From positions 5,155,774-5,219,773 of the forward strand of contig NC_066593.1 in NCBI RefSeq assembly GCF_905475345.1: DNA of 64,000 bases. Direction: 5' to 3'. The first letter of the stretch is position 1, and each line of letters opens with the position of its first letter. Positions 11,501 through 24,600 of this stretch are shown in pieces. Position numbers and translations under genes: made by a program. The notes beneath the pieces were generated by a model, which saw only the letters and a program-made list of their open reading frames with translations, had not been told where the DNA came from and did no database searches. This DNA is from Vespula vulgaris. Taxonomy: Eukaryota > Arthropoda > Insecta > Hymenoptera > Vespidae.

Positions 11501-14500
11501 TTTGCCATGGTGCGATATATGTTACAATAAATCTTATTTTCAATAACAATTCATAAATTTTTGCAAATGCTATACCTGTTACAAAATAATCTACTAAAAA
11601 CGTTTCACTTAAATCACGAAAATCTATTTTAAAAAAAAGGACAGCGAAAACAAGGACTAAATAACGAGTTGATGGATCAGAGTATGCCGAGCGTAAAGAT
11701 TTTAAGCCGCATATAACGATGATCAAGGCTCCAATACTTTCTCCAAATTTCGATACTATTTTTGATGAACATTCAGTAAGTGCACCTAAGAATACAATAG
11801 GATAAAGAATGTTTCTTTCAAGAAAACATAAACAAACATAAGCTTTCTCAAACCACATAATTTTGACTGGCTCGCGTACTTCAAATTGTGCATGTTCGTG
11901 ACTACGTAACACAGGTCTTGCAAGACACAACCATGGTAATTGTTTTCTAAGCTGTGGTACTACATAATGCAAAAGAAATCCTAAGCAACTGACTATACCC
12001 CACAATACAGGATTTAATTCTGGTTGTAAAGCAGTGAATACTGTAGAACAGTGAATTCCAAAGGATAAAATTCCGATCACAGCACAGACAATCAGATCAT
12101 TTTTCAATCTGGCATTAACAGTTGCACGTAATTTCTCTGGAAGAGGATCAACTAATTCTGAATCAGACATCTGTTCTCCGACTTTTATTTTTACATCTTT
12201 TTTTCTACCAGAAGTTCTAATTTTAGCTTCTTTATAGGTTGTAGTTAAATTATCTCTATGAGTTGTATTTTCTATAATCTTTGCTTCTTTCTCTTCAATG
12301 TACATTTCTGGAGGCCAAAGATTTGACTTCACAATGTCCCAAATAACACTAGGATCTGAAGATGATCTACTTAGATGGTAAGATATAGCTACGAGTAATC
12401 CAGCAAAAATAGAAAATAAGATATGTTGTGAAGATTTAGGTTCAGTAAGAGCACCATATGCAAATCCATATAATATAATGACAGTGATTATACTACGAGC
12501 AAGACAGTATATAGAAGACACCAGACTGGTAGCAGCATTTCCACCAAATAAGTGAATATCTAAATGTTCACAGAGATACATTAGGAAAGTGTTTATCTGT
12601 GGAAACAAACCTAATGAGAATACAATCGGGAAGCAAAGAAGAAAAATTAGTAAAACATTTCTTATTTGTAATATGACGTCACAATCAACAACACGTAAAC
12701 CATATACGCGAAATTCTGAACTTTTAAAATTCCTTAATGATTCATTAAAGATTAAAATAAATCCTGAACATAATATATAATATACTGGCCTAGAAAACAC
12801 TATGATACGATTAAAACCATGTGTCGGGGATGCAGCATCTGGTTGAACTGATTTTAATAAAGAATATTGACAACCAGCAGTTACAAAACAAAACATAAAA
12901 GCAAAGATATCTCGATAAAACCCTTGCTGAAGCAAAATTAAACCTAAACCTGCAACAATCACAGCTAATAATGTAGAAACAATTGTTTCTAGAGTAGTTA
13001 AATTACGATCGAGTAGAGCTAACAATGACAGTCTATCAAATCGCACTTTGACATGTGGCAATCTTCCTATTTTCCACTTGTAATAATGTCTTGTTTGCTT
13101 AGGTTTTGTATCAGATCCATCTAAACCGTCTATGAAACGATTCCAAGATAAACTTGAGTTTATGTCAGCTTCTTGATGCGCAGGCAACGTTAATACAGGT
13201 ACGCGATTATTGGAATCTGATGAGTAAGAATATAAATTAAAATTTCCTAATAAACTATGTAATCTGCGATTTCTTTCTGCCATTGAGTCTGAACGCGAAA
13301 TAAGAGTATGACGAAGCTGATCACATTCTGGATTTCCCACTGGACATTGGCTTGAGCTTCCAGCATTTGAAGAAATTAAATTTGATGGCAATGAATTTTG
13401 TGTTTTGGTCTGATTGCTCGCTGGACTTGATAAGACGGGTGGTGTATCTATGATAACTGTCAAACCAGCAGAATTTAAAGATAAACTGCTATAACTATTG
13501 CTTAATGAATCTGTTAATTCCCAATTTGCATCATAATGTAAATTTTGATTAAGTTGTTGACGCAATAAAGTATTCAACAATTTTTCATTATTACTTGAAG
13601 GAATTTGTGTTGCTGTAGCAAGACCAGAACCTTTTTCATCAAAAGTATATGCCAACCATCCTCCATTATCATCTCGAAAATAATGCACAGCCCCTTCAGA
13701 CGTGTCATTATGATTAGTCGCTAAATGACATTCTCCATTAGATATTAAACCAAACAGAGCGGTCAATGGTACAACATTATCATCTCTAGTAGGCCTTGGT
13801 CCTCTATGAGTTCTATTCGAACGTTTCAAGCGACTCTGCCTTGCTCGAGAATTTCTAGTTTCAGAGTTACGATTAGGTCTGAGATCAGATACAGTACTGG
13901 ACTGAGCAGACAAATCTCTGCCAGAATTTAATAATGCAGCCAATAATGGAGGTGCAGGACTAGGTAATAGCGTGCTCAACTCGTTATTTGAACCAGTGGT
14001 TTGCTCAAATTTCGTTTCTCGTCTATCTTTTTCTTTACGAATTTCCATTGTTCGTTTCGGTTTTGGTCTGATTTGTTCAATGCAAGAAATGTTGTCATCT
14101 GCTGTTTCTTGTGCAGGTTTTGGACGGCTTTGTTTTGGAATGGCACCTTGATGACGTTTATTATCTATTTCCAATTGTGGAAGTAATTTTCGTTTTACTT
14201 CATTTTCTATGCTTAAAGTTGTTGTACTAGATGAACCCGAATCTGGTTCTTTTGCATGGAGATCTGTAAAAAAACAAAAAAGTTTTTTCATTTTATTTAA
14301 CATTCAGAAAATAGAAAAGTTTGATCGATCGATGATTTATACGACTATTCTATTTTGTTCTATATTTACGTAATTAGTTTTTAATATACTAATAAAAACA
14401 TATAATTAATTTTTGCATACACTAAATTCAGAATACCACCAACTTACAATCAGTACTAGCTGTCTGTAGACTTTCTGATGTATCCGTATCATCAGATCGA

Positions 14501-17289
14501 GTAAAAGTCCAAAATACTGGCAGCACAAATTAAAAGAAGATAATAATGCAACACATAAAATTAAGAAGCACTACCCTTTGACAATCCTTTTTAAACGAAA
14601 GTGTCATTAATTATACTTACTCTTACTTGTCCATGGTTCAATTGGGCAATCACTACTTTCGAATAACCAATCTATTCCAACAACACTGCCAGAGTTTAAA
14701 GGGTCTTCTATATTTTTCGTTTTATCATGTCGTTTATCTTTATGTCTCTCTCCATCAGAATATTCATGACTACTTTGACTTGCATTACTGTATCTTCTTT
14801 TAACACTAGATTTTGGCTCTTCAAGAAGTGCATCACGAGAGTTTGCAGAATCATTGTCAACTACAGTATCACCATTAAATCTGAAAACAATTTTTTAGTC
14901 TTATATTGTTATAACACAACAATTTCATTATTTAATAACTAAATAATTACCTTGAAAATCTATCATCAAATCTACCAGTACTAAGACTTCTGTCACGATT
15001 AGAAGTGGTAGTGTTGTCATTCGTTGTTTTTCTAGTCAATAATGGACTATAGGAATCTCCAAGACTAAAGCCTCCAGAACTTTCATTAGCAAATTGTTCA
15101 TCACTTTGTTCTGCTATTGGATGTACTATTTCAGATCCATAACTGAGATATGGTAATAATTGTAATTGATTCCTTGTTAAGGTATTCTGAGGTAAAACCT
15201 TTATAAAAGGAATAATAGATTACTGATATTAAGAAATATTTATAAAGAGTAACTGTATTTAAATTTTCCATTAAACATACCTTTTTAGTATTAATTGTTT
15301 CAAGACTTTGTGGATGTAAAGGTAGATTATTATCATCTGTAATATTTACATTTTTGTTAGTTGCACCAATAGTTTCAAGACTTTGTGGATGAATAAGTTG
15401 CTGATGTGGCTTTTTCGTAATCACCTAATAATTGAAGTACAATGATATTAAAAAATGAAAAAACAAAATAAAAAGAATATATATATAACATGCAAAATAA
15501 AAAGAATATAAGTTGTCTTATGTATACATTTGTATAGAATAATAAACATGCATAAAAATTATAAAAAAAAAGAACAAAAAAAAAAGGAAAAAATTATTAC
15601 CTCTAATGATTGAGGATGTGATGAGATTTTATTCTTGTCTGCATCTTCTTTCTTTGATATAATTTCAAGACTTTGTGGATGATCATTCATTAAATGAGTT
15701 TCCATTGGAATTGAGTTTGAATTAAGTCTTCGAACACTTTGATTCGATTTCCAATAAGCATAATCATCACCATGATGTTCTAATTCTAAGGAACTAGTTT
15801 GTTTTATTTGGCTCTCAGACCCAGTTTTTCCAAGGCTACCCTGTTTTGAGTGTCGATTTCTAGAATCTTCAGATGCATGTCTACACAATTTACGTGGACC
15901 TGGTCGATCTTCTTCTGCTATCACCACACATTTTTGTCGCTTCAATCGCCATTCTAGATATAATTAATATATATAATTTTGCAAATCACAATATTATTTT
16001 ATTAATCATCATAAATGTTAATTTATTCTATCTCAACCTCAATTTATTTTATTGTCTGCTCAGATTATATTTCATTATTTATAAAACTCTGAAAGTCATT
16101 GTAAATGATTATATTATTAGTAAATTACCATTTATTATATTCCTAAAACGTGGTTCATGGTATTGAGCAGAAACCAATTCTGCTTCATGTACATTAATAC
16201 TTGTTACCATGGGTTTGCTTAATTGTTGTGCTTCTTCTGAACTTTCTGAACTATTTTTTCTATGTATTTCAACTTTTAAATCTATGGTAGAACTAGGTTT
16301 TTCTCTATTATATTCTGATGTTATACTATCGGCATCTGCATTTTGTATATTGGACTCGATAAAAGAGTTGCGGGATGAACATTCCACAGGTGGAGTATCA
16401 GTTTTACCTATAAGTATGATCAATAATAGTTTCCAATAAATTTAATTGCAAATCTACAAAAATTTTGATATAACAGAAACTTATAAGAAAAGATACATTA
16501 ATTATAAATTTAATCTGTTTTATATTTTTTTATTATATAGAAATAAAGATAAAAAAAGATAATAAATAAACATGAAATATGAAGCTCTTAGAATAAAATA
16601 CAAAAAGCATATATTCATTATTTCTATTCTATAAAAAAAAATTCATTTGTTTAACTCAGATAGTTATATAATATCAAAATTAAAATCTTTTATATAAATA
16701 CCATTTAAAACTTGAAGTTCTATACCATGATCCACTTGATCTTGTAATTGTTCTCTATGTTTGTTACGTGCCACACGTCTTTTCTCGCTTTCAGATTTCT
16801 GTTGACTGATAGATTGACCTGGTTCTTCCAAACATTCAGTTGTATCATAGACACAGTGCAACGCATGATTTATACACTTTATTGTGCCAAATAATACAAC
16901 AATGGATGAACAATAAGCTAACCAAACATATAATGTTGGTGGAAAATACTAAAATACAAAATTGTTAATGAAAGATTTATAAAAAAATCTTCATTCTTTC
17001 AAATATTTAATATGTAAATATAATCATATAAAATAATAGCGTATTAGAGTTTCAACATGGTATAAAAAAAAAAAATCTAAATATTATTCTTAGATTATTG
17101 ATTGTAAAATGGACAACATACACAATGATTACTTACGAGATATATCGTAAATGGAAGACAAAGCAAAAACAGCCAGACATAAAGATGAAAGGTATTTGAG
17201 AAAACATCGAGATGTGGATCGTAAAACCAGCCTCCTGTCAGGCTCGCCCAGACGCCTTGTCTTAAAATTTCCAGCGTTTGCGAACCCAT
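8512..17289 (-). CDS. pcx: Pecanex, multipass membrane protein
   Basis: Sixteen coding exons, all phase-compatible: 17289-17137, 16948-16702, 16407-16129, 15953-15601, 15424-15281, 15198-14951, 14880-14621, 14516-14448, 14263-11022, 10938-10477, 10394-10250, 10174-9916, 9836-9483, 9409-9297, 9213-8939, 8793-8512; 2294 aa. The N-terminus MGSQTLEILRQGVWASLTGG, followed by two membrane segments, is diagnostic of the family. A long polar, low-complexity region (about 120-800) follows, then many hydrophobic segments (about 810-1480, including the HLFGGNAATSL motif), and then the conserved C-terminal pecanex domain (YGDLALGRWGNVEQGDCF, QLRGLEFRGTYCQQRE, NLGRRIDVIWPDE, WVPERGMEG). In Drosophila, pecanex is a maternal-effect neurogenic gene needed for Notch signalling and ER morphology. 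Start is the first ATG of the conserved N-terminus. Oddities: a four-copy HPQSLE motif (15281-15953) and a run of four cysteines near residue 1680. Confidence 0.96.
15281..15689 (-). repeat. pcx: Four-copy HPQSLE coding motif repeat in pecanex
   Basis: The peptide HPQSLE, followed by a hydrophobic or Thr residue and Ile, occurs four times across pecanex exons 4 and 5 (complement positions near 15676, 15613, 15386 and 15311). Three copies are almost identical at the DNA level (plus-strand TTTCAAGACTTTGTGGATG at about 15297, 15373 and 15663); the copy at 15601-15618 has diverged in sequence but encodes the same residues. Spacers of about 10-19 residues are rich in Lys, Asn and Asp. Confidence 0.85.
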
Positions 17290-18648
17290 ACCAATAGTAA
17301 AAGCACTTCCTCACCATTTTCCCATCACTTGGCGATCAACGGTTTTATACTTGTCTTATCCTCTCTATAAGAAAAAACGCGTGGCAAGCGAGAAGGTGAC
17401 AACGAATCTCATCTTGGTCTTTCTCTTATTAATCAATGGATTTGGCGCACACGATTCAGTGGCTCCGCAGCCATCTTCATTTCTCAGATGATCGCGATCA
17501 TAAACCACATGGTTCGAAGTACAAGAGTGGATGTAACCCTCCTTAACGATCGTACGATCGTTTATCATAAACTTTTTTTTTACGTTAAAAATGAAATATG
17601 AGAAGAAGACGTCAAGCGAAGGGATGAAAGCACGTGTGAAATCATTTTGAAAAATTTATCGATAACGCGTCGTTTTCGTGTGACCGCCGTTCGATTTGTC
17701 ATCGTTGCATTGAGAACAGGCTCTGTTCTGTATCGGTGGTACACTATCGAAGAATCGCAGTTGCATTAAAGTTGGAAAGCCTTTCGGATATCCACCCGTG
17801 AATCGCGGTCGAACGTATCACGACGTCAACGGTGGGGCCGTCAAACGAAACATGGCGTCCGTTAGGTTATCGCTATGAGTGCTCATCAATTTTCTCTTAT
17901 TAAATGTGGAATTATCGTTTATCCTGCGGACTGACGCGGAGCGTCGCGTCCTCGTGGAGACGAGCACGATGCTTTGAAAGACACATCGGAGACTTACTCG
18001 TCGACTAACGAGAAGACTTAAGCGAAGAGGAATCGTTCTCGTCAACAGTGGCTTGTGGGTATACACACCCTGACGCGACACTTCGAAGAAACGATTTTAA
18101 GGCATCTTCTCATCCTTCTATCCTCTTCGAAATATCGTCCGCTGGTTACGCCGAGACAAAGAAGAAAATTGACATCACTTTTGATAGCCCTTATGCGCCG
18201 TTGCTGGATTCCTCAGCCAGAATGCCGGTGCCTGCTAAACTGTTTTTATTCACGGGGTGGTAGCGGTACCGATTACGTTCTTTCACCCCGCTTATTGTCG
18301 CGAAACGTGTACGTTCTTTCGAATTCTCCCTCTAATATTTCTTTACTATGACGTTTAACAACTGTCACAACTATGCATTACGGTTACACGCGCATTACTA
18401 AAAGTTCCCTGATACATAAGTAAATCTATTTCAAAGTCTGATAATTTTTCTAAGACTATGCAAAATGAATGAATGAGAACTCATTAATAACTTTGCTACT
18501 TCCTTTTCATTTCAATGGAAAAATCTTGAGATACTTCTTTTTTGTTTTGTGTGATGTGTAATCAAAGGGACGAAATATCGTCTAGAGGTGCAAAAAAAAG
18601 AGACTGTGATTTGCACGGACAAAAAGACTACAGAAAGTGTTGATCCAT
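17290..18648. promoter_or_regulatory. Divergent promoter and 5'UTRs of pecanex and slipper
   Basis: The 1.36 kb between the divergent start codons is conspicuously less AT-rich and richer in CG dinucleotides than the flanks, as expected of an insect promoter shared by two genes. It contains small open frames on both strands (for example around 17818-18081 and 18048-18351) that have no recognisable content. An in-frame stop at 18607-18609 upstream of the slipper ATG shows that the coding frame does not extend back into this region. Confidence 0.6.
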
Positions 18649-21600
18649 ATGCCGCCGGCCGGGCTATCGGCAAGGGGCTTGTCTACCTTGATGGACCACG
18701 GACAACCAGATGCTCGTCATCGGAGCGAGCGGTTTCTACTTTATCCAGAGAATGGCTCCACATATTCTCATTCTTCTAGTACAGTCACCTTGTCTCCACG
18801 ATATCAATCTGGAAACAGAGGGAACAATCATTCCACCAGGTTAATTATTATTTTGTATTGATTCAATGATATATCTATGATAAGCTATTAAATATAAAAG
18901 CAATTTGATTTTCTTTTTTAGTTACGGATATTTGTATGGACGTATGTCCAGCAACAATATGTCTGACAGCAGTGTTTCTGACACACACAGTGGTGGTACT
19001 GCAAGAACTGTCTCTCAACAAACTAGTCCATCCCATGGAACACATTCGTCATCTCGATCACGACAAGATAATAGCTCAACTATTTTCACTGCACTATTTG
19101 ATTATGTTGCTCAAGGTGAAGATGAGTTATCTTTACAAAGAGGTGAAACTGTTGAGGTATGCCATATATATTTAAATGTCATAATAATATTTATGATATT
19201 CAATGTAAATGCAATGTTTTACTCCTTGTATTAGGTTTTGTCTAAGGACTCTAAAATCTCAGGTGATGAGGGATGGTGGACAGGAAAAATTCATGGGAAA
19301 GTTGGTATTTTCCCAGCAAATTTTGTTGCCGAGGTAGAGAGCATTGATAGGGTATCATCAGTAATCGATAAAGTTCAACCGGTTGAAATAGATTTTGAAG
19401 AATTGCAATTAGAAGAAGTTATAGGTGTCGGTGGTTTTGGTAAAGTGTATAGGTACGAGACATTAATTATTATAGCAAAAAATATTAATTACAAATGTAT
19501 ATAAATCCTTATTTCTCTCTTATTATATTACAGAGGGTTTTGGCAAAAGCATGAAGTAGCTGTCAAAGCAGCTCGTCAGGATCCAGATGAGGAGCCTAGT
19601 GTAATATTAGAAAATGTCAGACAAGAAGCAAAATTATTTTGGTTATTAAAACATGAAAATATTGTGCAATTAGAAGGTGTTTGCTTGAAAATGCCAAACA
19701 TGTGTCTTGTCATGGAATACGCTCGCGGAGGTAGTTTAAATAGAGTTCTTAGTGGTAGAAAAATCAGACCAGACGTTCTTGTAGATTGGGCAATTCAAAT
19801 TGCTCGTGGTATGGATTATCTTCATAATAAGGCACCTGTCAGTCTTATTCATAGAGATCTAAAGAGTTCTAATGGTAGGATATGCTACATACATATCTTT
19901 TTATATTGATTATTGATAAATTTAATTATTAAAAGTAAATTAATTTTAACTTTTAATATATTCTTATTATATAGTGTTACTAAGTGAACCTATAGAAAAT
20001 GATGATCTTCAATATAAAACACTAAAAATAACAGATTTTGGATTGGCAAGAGAAGTGTATAAAACCACACGTATGTCAGCTGCAGGAACATATGCCTGGA
20101 TGGCACCTGAAGTTATTAAAAAAAGTACTTTTAGTAAAGCTAGTGATGTTTGGAGGTCAGTTTTAAATTTATTTATTTTCAATCTGATCTTGATTTAGTT
20201 TCAATCTTAAAAAATTAGTATTAATTTCTATTCACAGTTATGGTGTACTTTTATGGGAATTGTTAACTGGTGAAACACCCTATAAAGGTATAGATGCATT
20301 AGCTGTAGCATATGGTGTTGCAGTCAATAAACTGACACTTCCAATCCCATCAACATGTCCTCAACCATGGAGGTGTCTCATGGAAGGTATAAATAAAAAA
20401 AATAAAGTATATTTTATTGAGATCTTGTACTCAACATTATGAATATTAACATTGATAATTGTAATGCAGCTTGCTGGTCATCAGACAGTCATTGCAGACC
20501 TGGCTTTGCAGAAATTTTATTGGCATTAGACGAAGTACGTAGTGCATTTGCAGCAACACCACATGAATCATTTCATACGATGCAAGAAGATTGGAGGCTT
20601 GAAATTGAGCAAGTTCTTCATGGATTGCGCATGAAAGAGAAGGTAATAAAGATATTACATTCGTAGATAATATTCCGATAGTAACGTAGTATAAATAAAA
20701 TACTAAATAAAAACCAAATAATTACTTTTATTTTACTATCGGAATCCAATTAAAATTTATTTATAACAATAAAAATAATATTTAATTATTATTTTAAATG
20801 CTATACAAAGGCATGCCGTTCTCTCGAAGAGGTAAGATACGAGTTCTTAACAACGATGTGTATAATAATACGAGTTTTAAGTTATTTCTAATAGCAGATA
20901 CGTTGAAGCGCAACGATGTATAATTTTTTTATAAAGTTATTTTATTTTTTATTTCTTAGGAATTGCGCTGTAGAGAAGAGGAATTGACAAAAGCACAAGT
21001 GCAACAACGACAACACGAAGAAAACTTGCGGCAACGAGAACAAGAGTTAGCGGCTCGTGAAATAGATTTATTAGAACGTGAACTGACAGTGATGATAATT
21101 CAACAACAAAATACACCCACGCCGAATAAAAGGCGTGGTAAATTTAAAAAGTCTAGATTAAAATTGAATAAAAAAGAACCAGGAAGTAATATTAGTGCTC
21201 CTTCAGGTAATTTTTTTACTTATTAATCATATTGTTTAGTTTCCATAGTTATAAAAAATATGATATATTTGGTGCTTAGATTTTCGTCACACGATAACTG
21301 TTCAGCATACGGCCTTAGACAGAGGAAAAGGTAGAAATCCATCAAAACCAAACAGTCCACCAGGTTCACCTAGTATTCCAAGACTTCGTGCAATCGCATG
21401 TGAGTTAACATTTTCTTTAACTTTTCCAAGTTACGGTATTATTCATGTTATTTTGTTTTCAAATTATACAGATGTGTTTTCATTATATATGATCATAATT
21501 TCTTAAACATATTAGATGTTTCCAATGTTTGCGCTTTGTAGATATATTTATACTTATTTTATATTTTCTTGTCAAGCATGGTGTGAGCAAAAAAAGTATT

Positions 21601-24600
21601 TATGTAAATTATTATTAGTAGTTCCTCTATTTTTCTTCTATTTACAAGAAACATTAGTTTCTGTCGTTTTAAATGAACACATAATTACGAAATAATTACA
21701 TTCACGGTTTTTTAAAATTATGAATAATGTGCAAGAATAAAAATGATAAATGTAATAAAAGAAAAGGATAGGAAAATGTGTAGCTAGTATTAGTAGAGTA
21801 GCGTTTTGTTTTTTGTCTTCCGTCTATAGTACCAGCAGATGGAGTTAAGGGTAAGACTTGGGGACCATCGACTCTTCATCAACGAGAGCGTGGAGCTATA
21901 ATCACACAGCCACCAAATCCTGCATCGCCCGGTGGCAAACGGTGGTCTCGTTCTGCGCCAGATCTTGAAAAGACTCCACTGCGTACAGCTTTGCTGGCAA
22001 GCGCACATCGTTCCCCGCTTCTGCAAGAAATAGGTAACCCCTCCTCCAGAAAATTGTACTCCTCAGCAAATAATTTAATAGCAAACAATCAGCCAGGATG
22101 CAGTTATAGTGATATTTCCAAAAATTCCGATAATGTTATGCAGAGCACAGGTACGGCACATTATAATGTAGGGGAGGATTTTTGTATGCTGGATAATGAT
22201 ATATATGAAACAATGGTTATACAGCACAAATCACAAAACAATTTAAAGACTCACTTTTCAGAAGAGCACTCAATAATTTTAGATAATTATACGAAGATTA
22301 TGCCCACGGGTGGAAGTGTTTTAAAAACGATGTCATCTAAGTCCCCAAAATATGCAATGGGTGAAGGAGAGCATTCTTATTCTACAAATTTTGTTCATAG
22401 TGTAGCATCTACTTTAGTAGGTACTGCAAAACGAGTAAAGAATAAAAAACGTGACAGAAGCAAATCGAAAGAATCGAAGCGTAGGGATAGTTCAGAATCA
22501 CGATTAGCATCGTTAGCCGACTTCTTTCGTTCCCCTTCTGGTTCGAGAAAAAGTTCATTAAATTCTCCACGTAGCATGGAAAGAAAAAATTCGGTTACTA
22601 TCAAGATTAACGATGCAGATGGTTTAGAATCAAGTCCGGAAAATTCTATAGGTAAAAAATCACATCATAAATCACGCGTCTCCAGAAGTCCTTTAAGAGT
22701 GTTTAACAAAGTAAAAGCATGGGGTAGTCGTGATGCACTCGATGACAAATCAACTGCTATTAAAGTTGAATATAGTGTTTTGGAAAATATTATATCCTTT
22801 CCACAATTTAGTCGCCGTGATTCTGATCAAAATAATGTACCTAAGTTTTTAGCTGCAAATTCTCGCGAAGGTATAGATTTTGAGAGTTTAGAATCAGAAC
22901 TTTGTAATTTTGATTCGGAACATTCAAACGATAGTTCTAGGTCGAAAAATTCGTTAAGGTATTTTCAAGAGACCAAATCCAATAGGCCTCCAATGTCACT
23001 TGATAATGTAGTAAATACATTAGAAACATCGTCGAATCAATCTGATCAATCTTTTGATCATAGCTTTGATCCGAATTCCTTACTCAATCAAAAGTCCAAA
23101 AGTAATGAATGTTTATATAGTCCTGTGAAAGATGATAGTAACAGTGTCACTTTTGCTTCACCTAGTTGTTCTTGTCTTCAAACTTGTGAACATTCACATC
23201 CTGATAGTAGTTCAAAAAATATTTTATCAGGCGTTTTCAGAAAGTTCTGAAGAACTTAATTCCTATTGATCCTATACCCTCTAAGAGTGTTGCAATGGAA
23301 AAATTTTTTCGAACAAATTATAAGTAATTAAAGATTTATATAAAAGATTTTTATTAAATATATATATATATATATTTTTTTTTTTATATATATAATGATT
23401 GTATGAACAGCAATCAATTATCTTGAATTTAACTTTTAATACTAGAATTTAAAACTCAAAAATCGATTTATGAGCTAATTTCTTCAGTTGCTATATATCT
23501 TGAATTATTTTTTATTATAACAAGCATATCTTCTGTTTATCACAGGCCTTTCTGAGGAAAGCATTTATCCCACTCGTAAGTTTTCTCATAATATTGCAAG
23601 AATTATATAGATTTTCATATGAAAGGTTTTTTTTTTCTTTTTTTTTTCCTTTTTTCTATTTTCTTTCCACAAAGTTTTATGTAATGTAGTGAAACAACGA
23701 TCTCAAGTAGAGAATGTGTTTTTACTTTCATAACAAAATACTTTTATCTTGCTAAGTTGTATTACGTAGATTGTGCTTAAACTTGATCATATAAACGTAA
23801 TGCATGAATACACCAATCAATGATTCTTGTCATTGTCTACTGCTCATTCAACAACAATGCTCCTAGATATCCATCTCGTAATTTATGTAAGCTATTTTCA
23901 GATATTTAATAAAAAGTTGTGCTATTTTATTTGATAACGGAGCTCTGCCTTTTTAAGAATAAAACCATTAAAATAAATTACTTAGTACAATATGTACTAT
24001 TACAAGTTTTGAAAAAAAGTGATCTTTATAAACTTTGGTGAGGGACCAGACATAAATTTAAGTATTTTATGGAGAATATTACAAGTTGGTGTCAATATAG
24101 GCTGATTTATTTAAAAGAAAGTCAAATATTTCATTGTGCTAGGATTATTTTTACACGTGACTGCCAAGGATTGCAGTCTTGTGTTTGGTACCCTGGAATA
24201 ATCTATAAATTATTTATTGCCTTAATGTAAGCTGATGGGAAAAAAGAAGCTCAAAGAAAAAAAATGCAGCCTTTCTGGTGTTGGTTCTTTTCTTATATTA
24301 TTTGGAGTATATAACATTCTAACAAGCAGAGCTAACAATCTACTACTATGTGAAAAGAACTATGCGCTTCTGCCATTACAGCAGTTTTACTCTAATAGTA
24401 TTCCTGTGTTAGAGCGTTATTAAGTTGTGTCTGTATAGTCATAACAATGAAGCTTAAGTCAGAATTAGAGGATTTACATATGAAATACTGTTCGTAATTA
24501 AAGTAGTTATGCTATTTTTATTGCCTTATGTGCATTTAAATTGATTGCACATTGTTTACTTGTTAGTATAACTTTCAGCGATTTGTTTTAGTATTACTTA

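Noticed and set aside
12589..12780. Open frames antisense to pecanex exon 9 (also 14001-14186 and 8626-8808).
   Set aside because: Shadows of the strongly supported pecanex coding strand.
18048..18351. Overlapping open frames of 71 and 98 codons upstream of slipper.
   Set aside because: They lie in the GC-richer 5'UTR/promoter region, have no recognisable domain, and are out of the slipper frame or separated from it by stops.
24235..24423. 62-codon open frame in the slipper intron/3'UTR.
   Set aside because: Random-looking sequence, no splice context, no similarity that I recognise.
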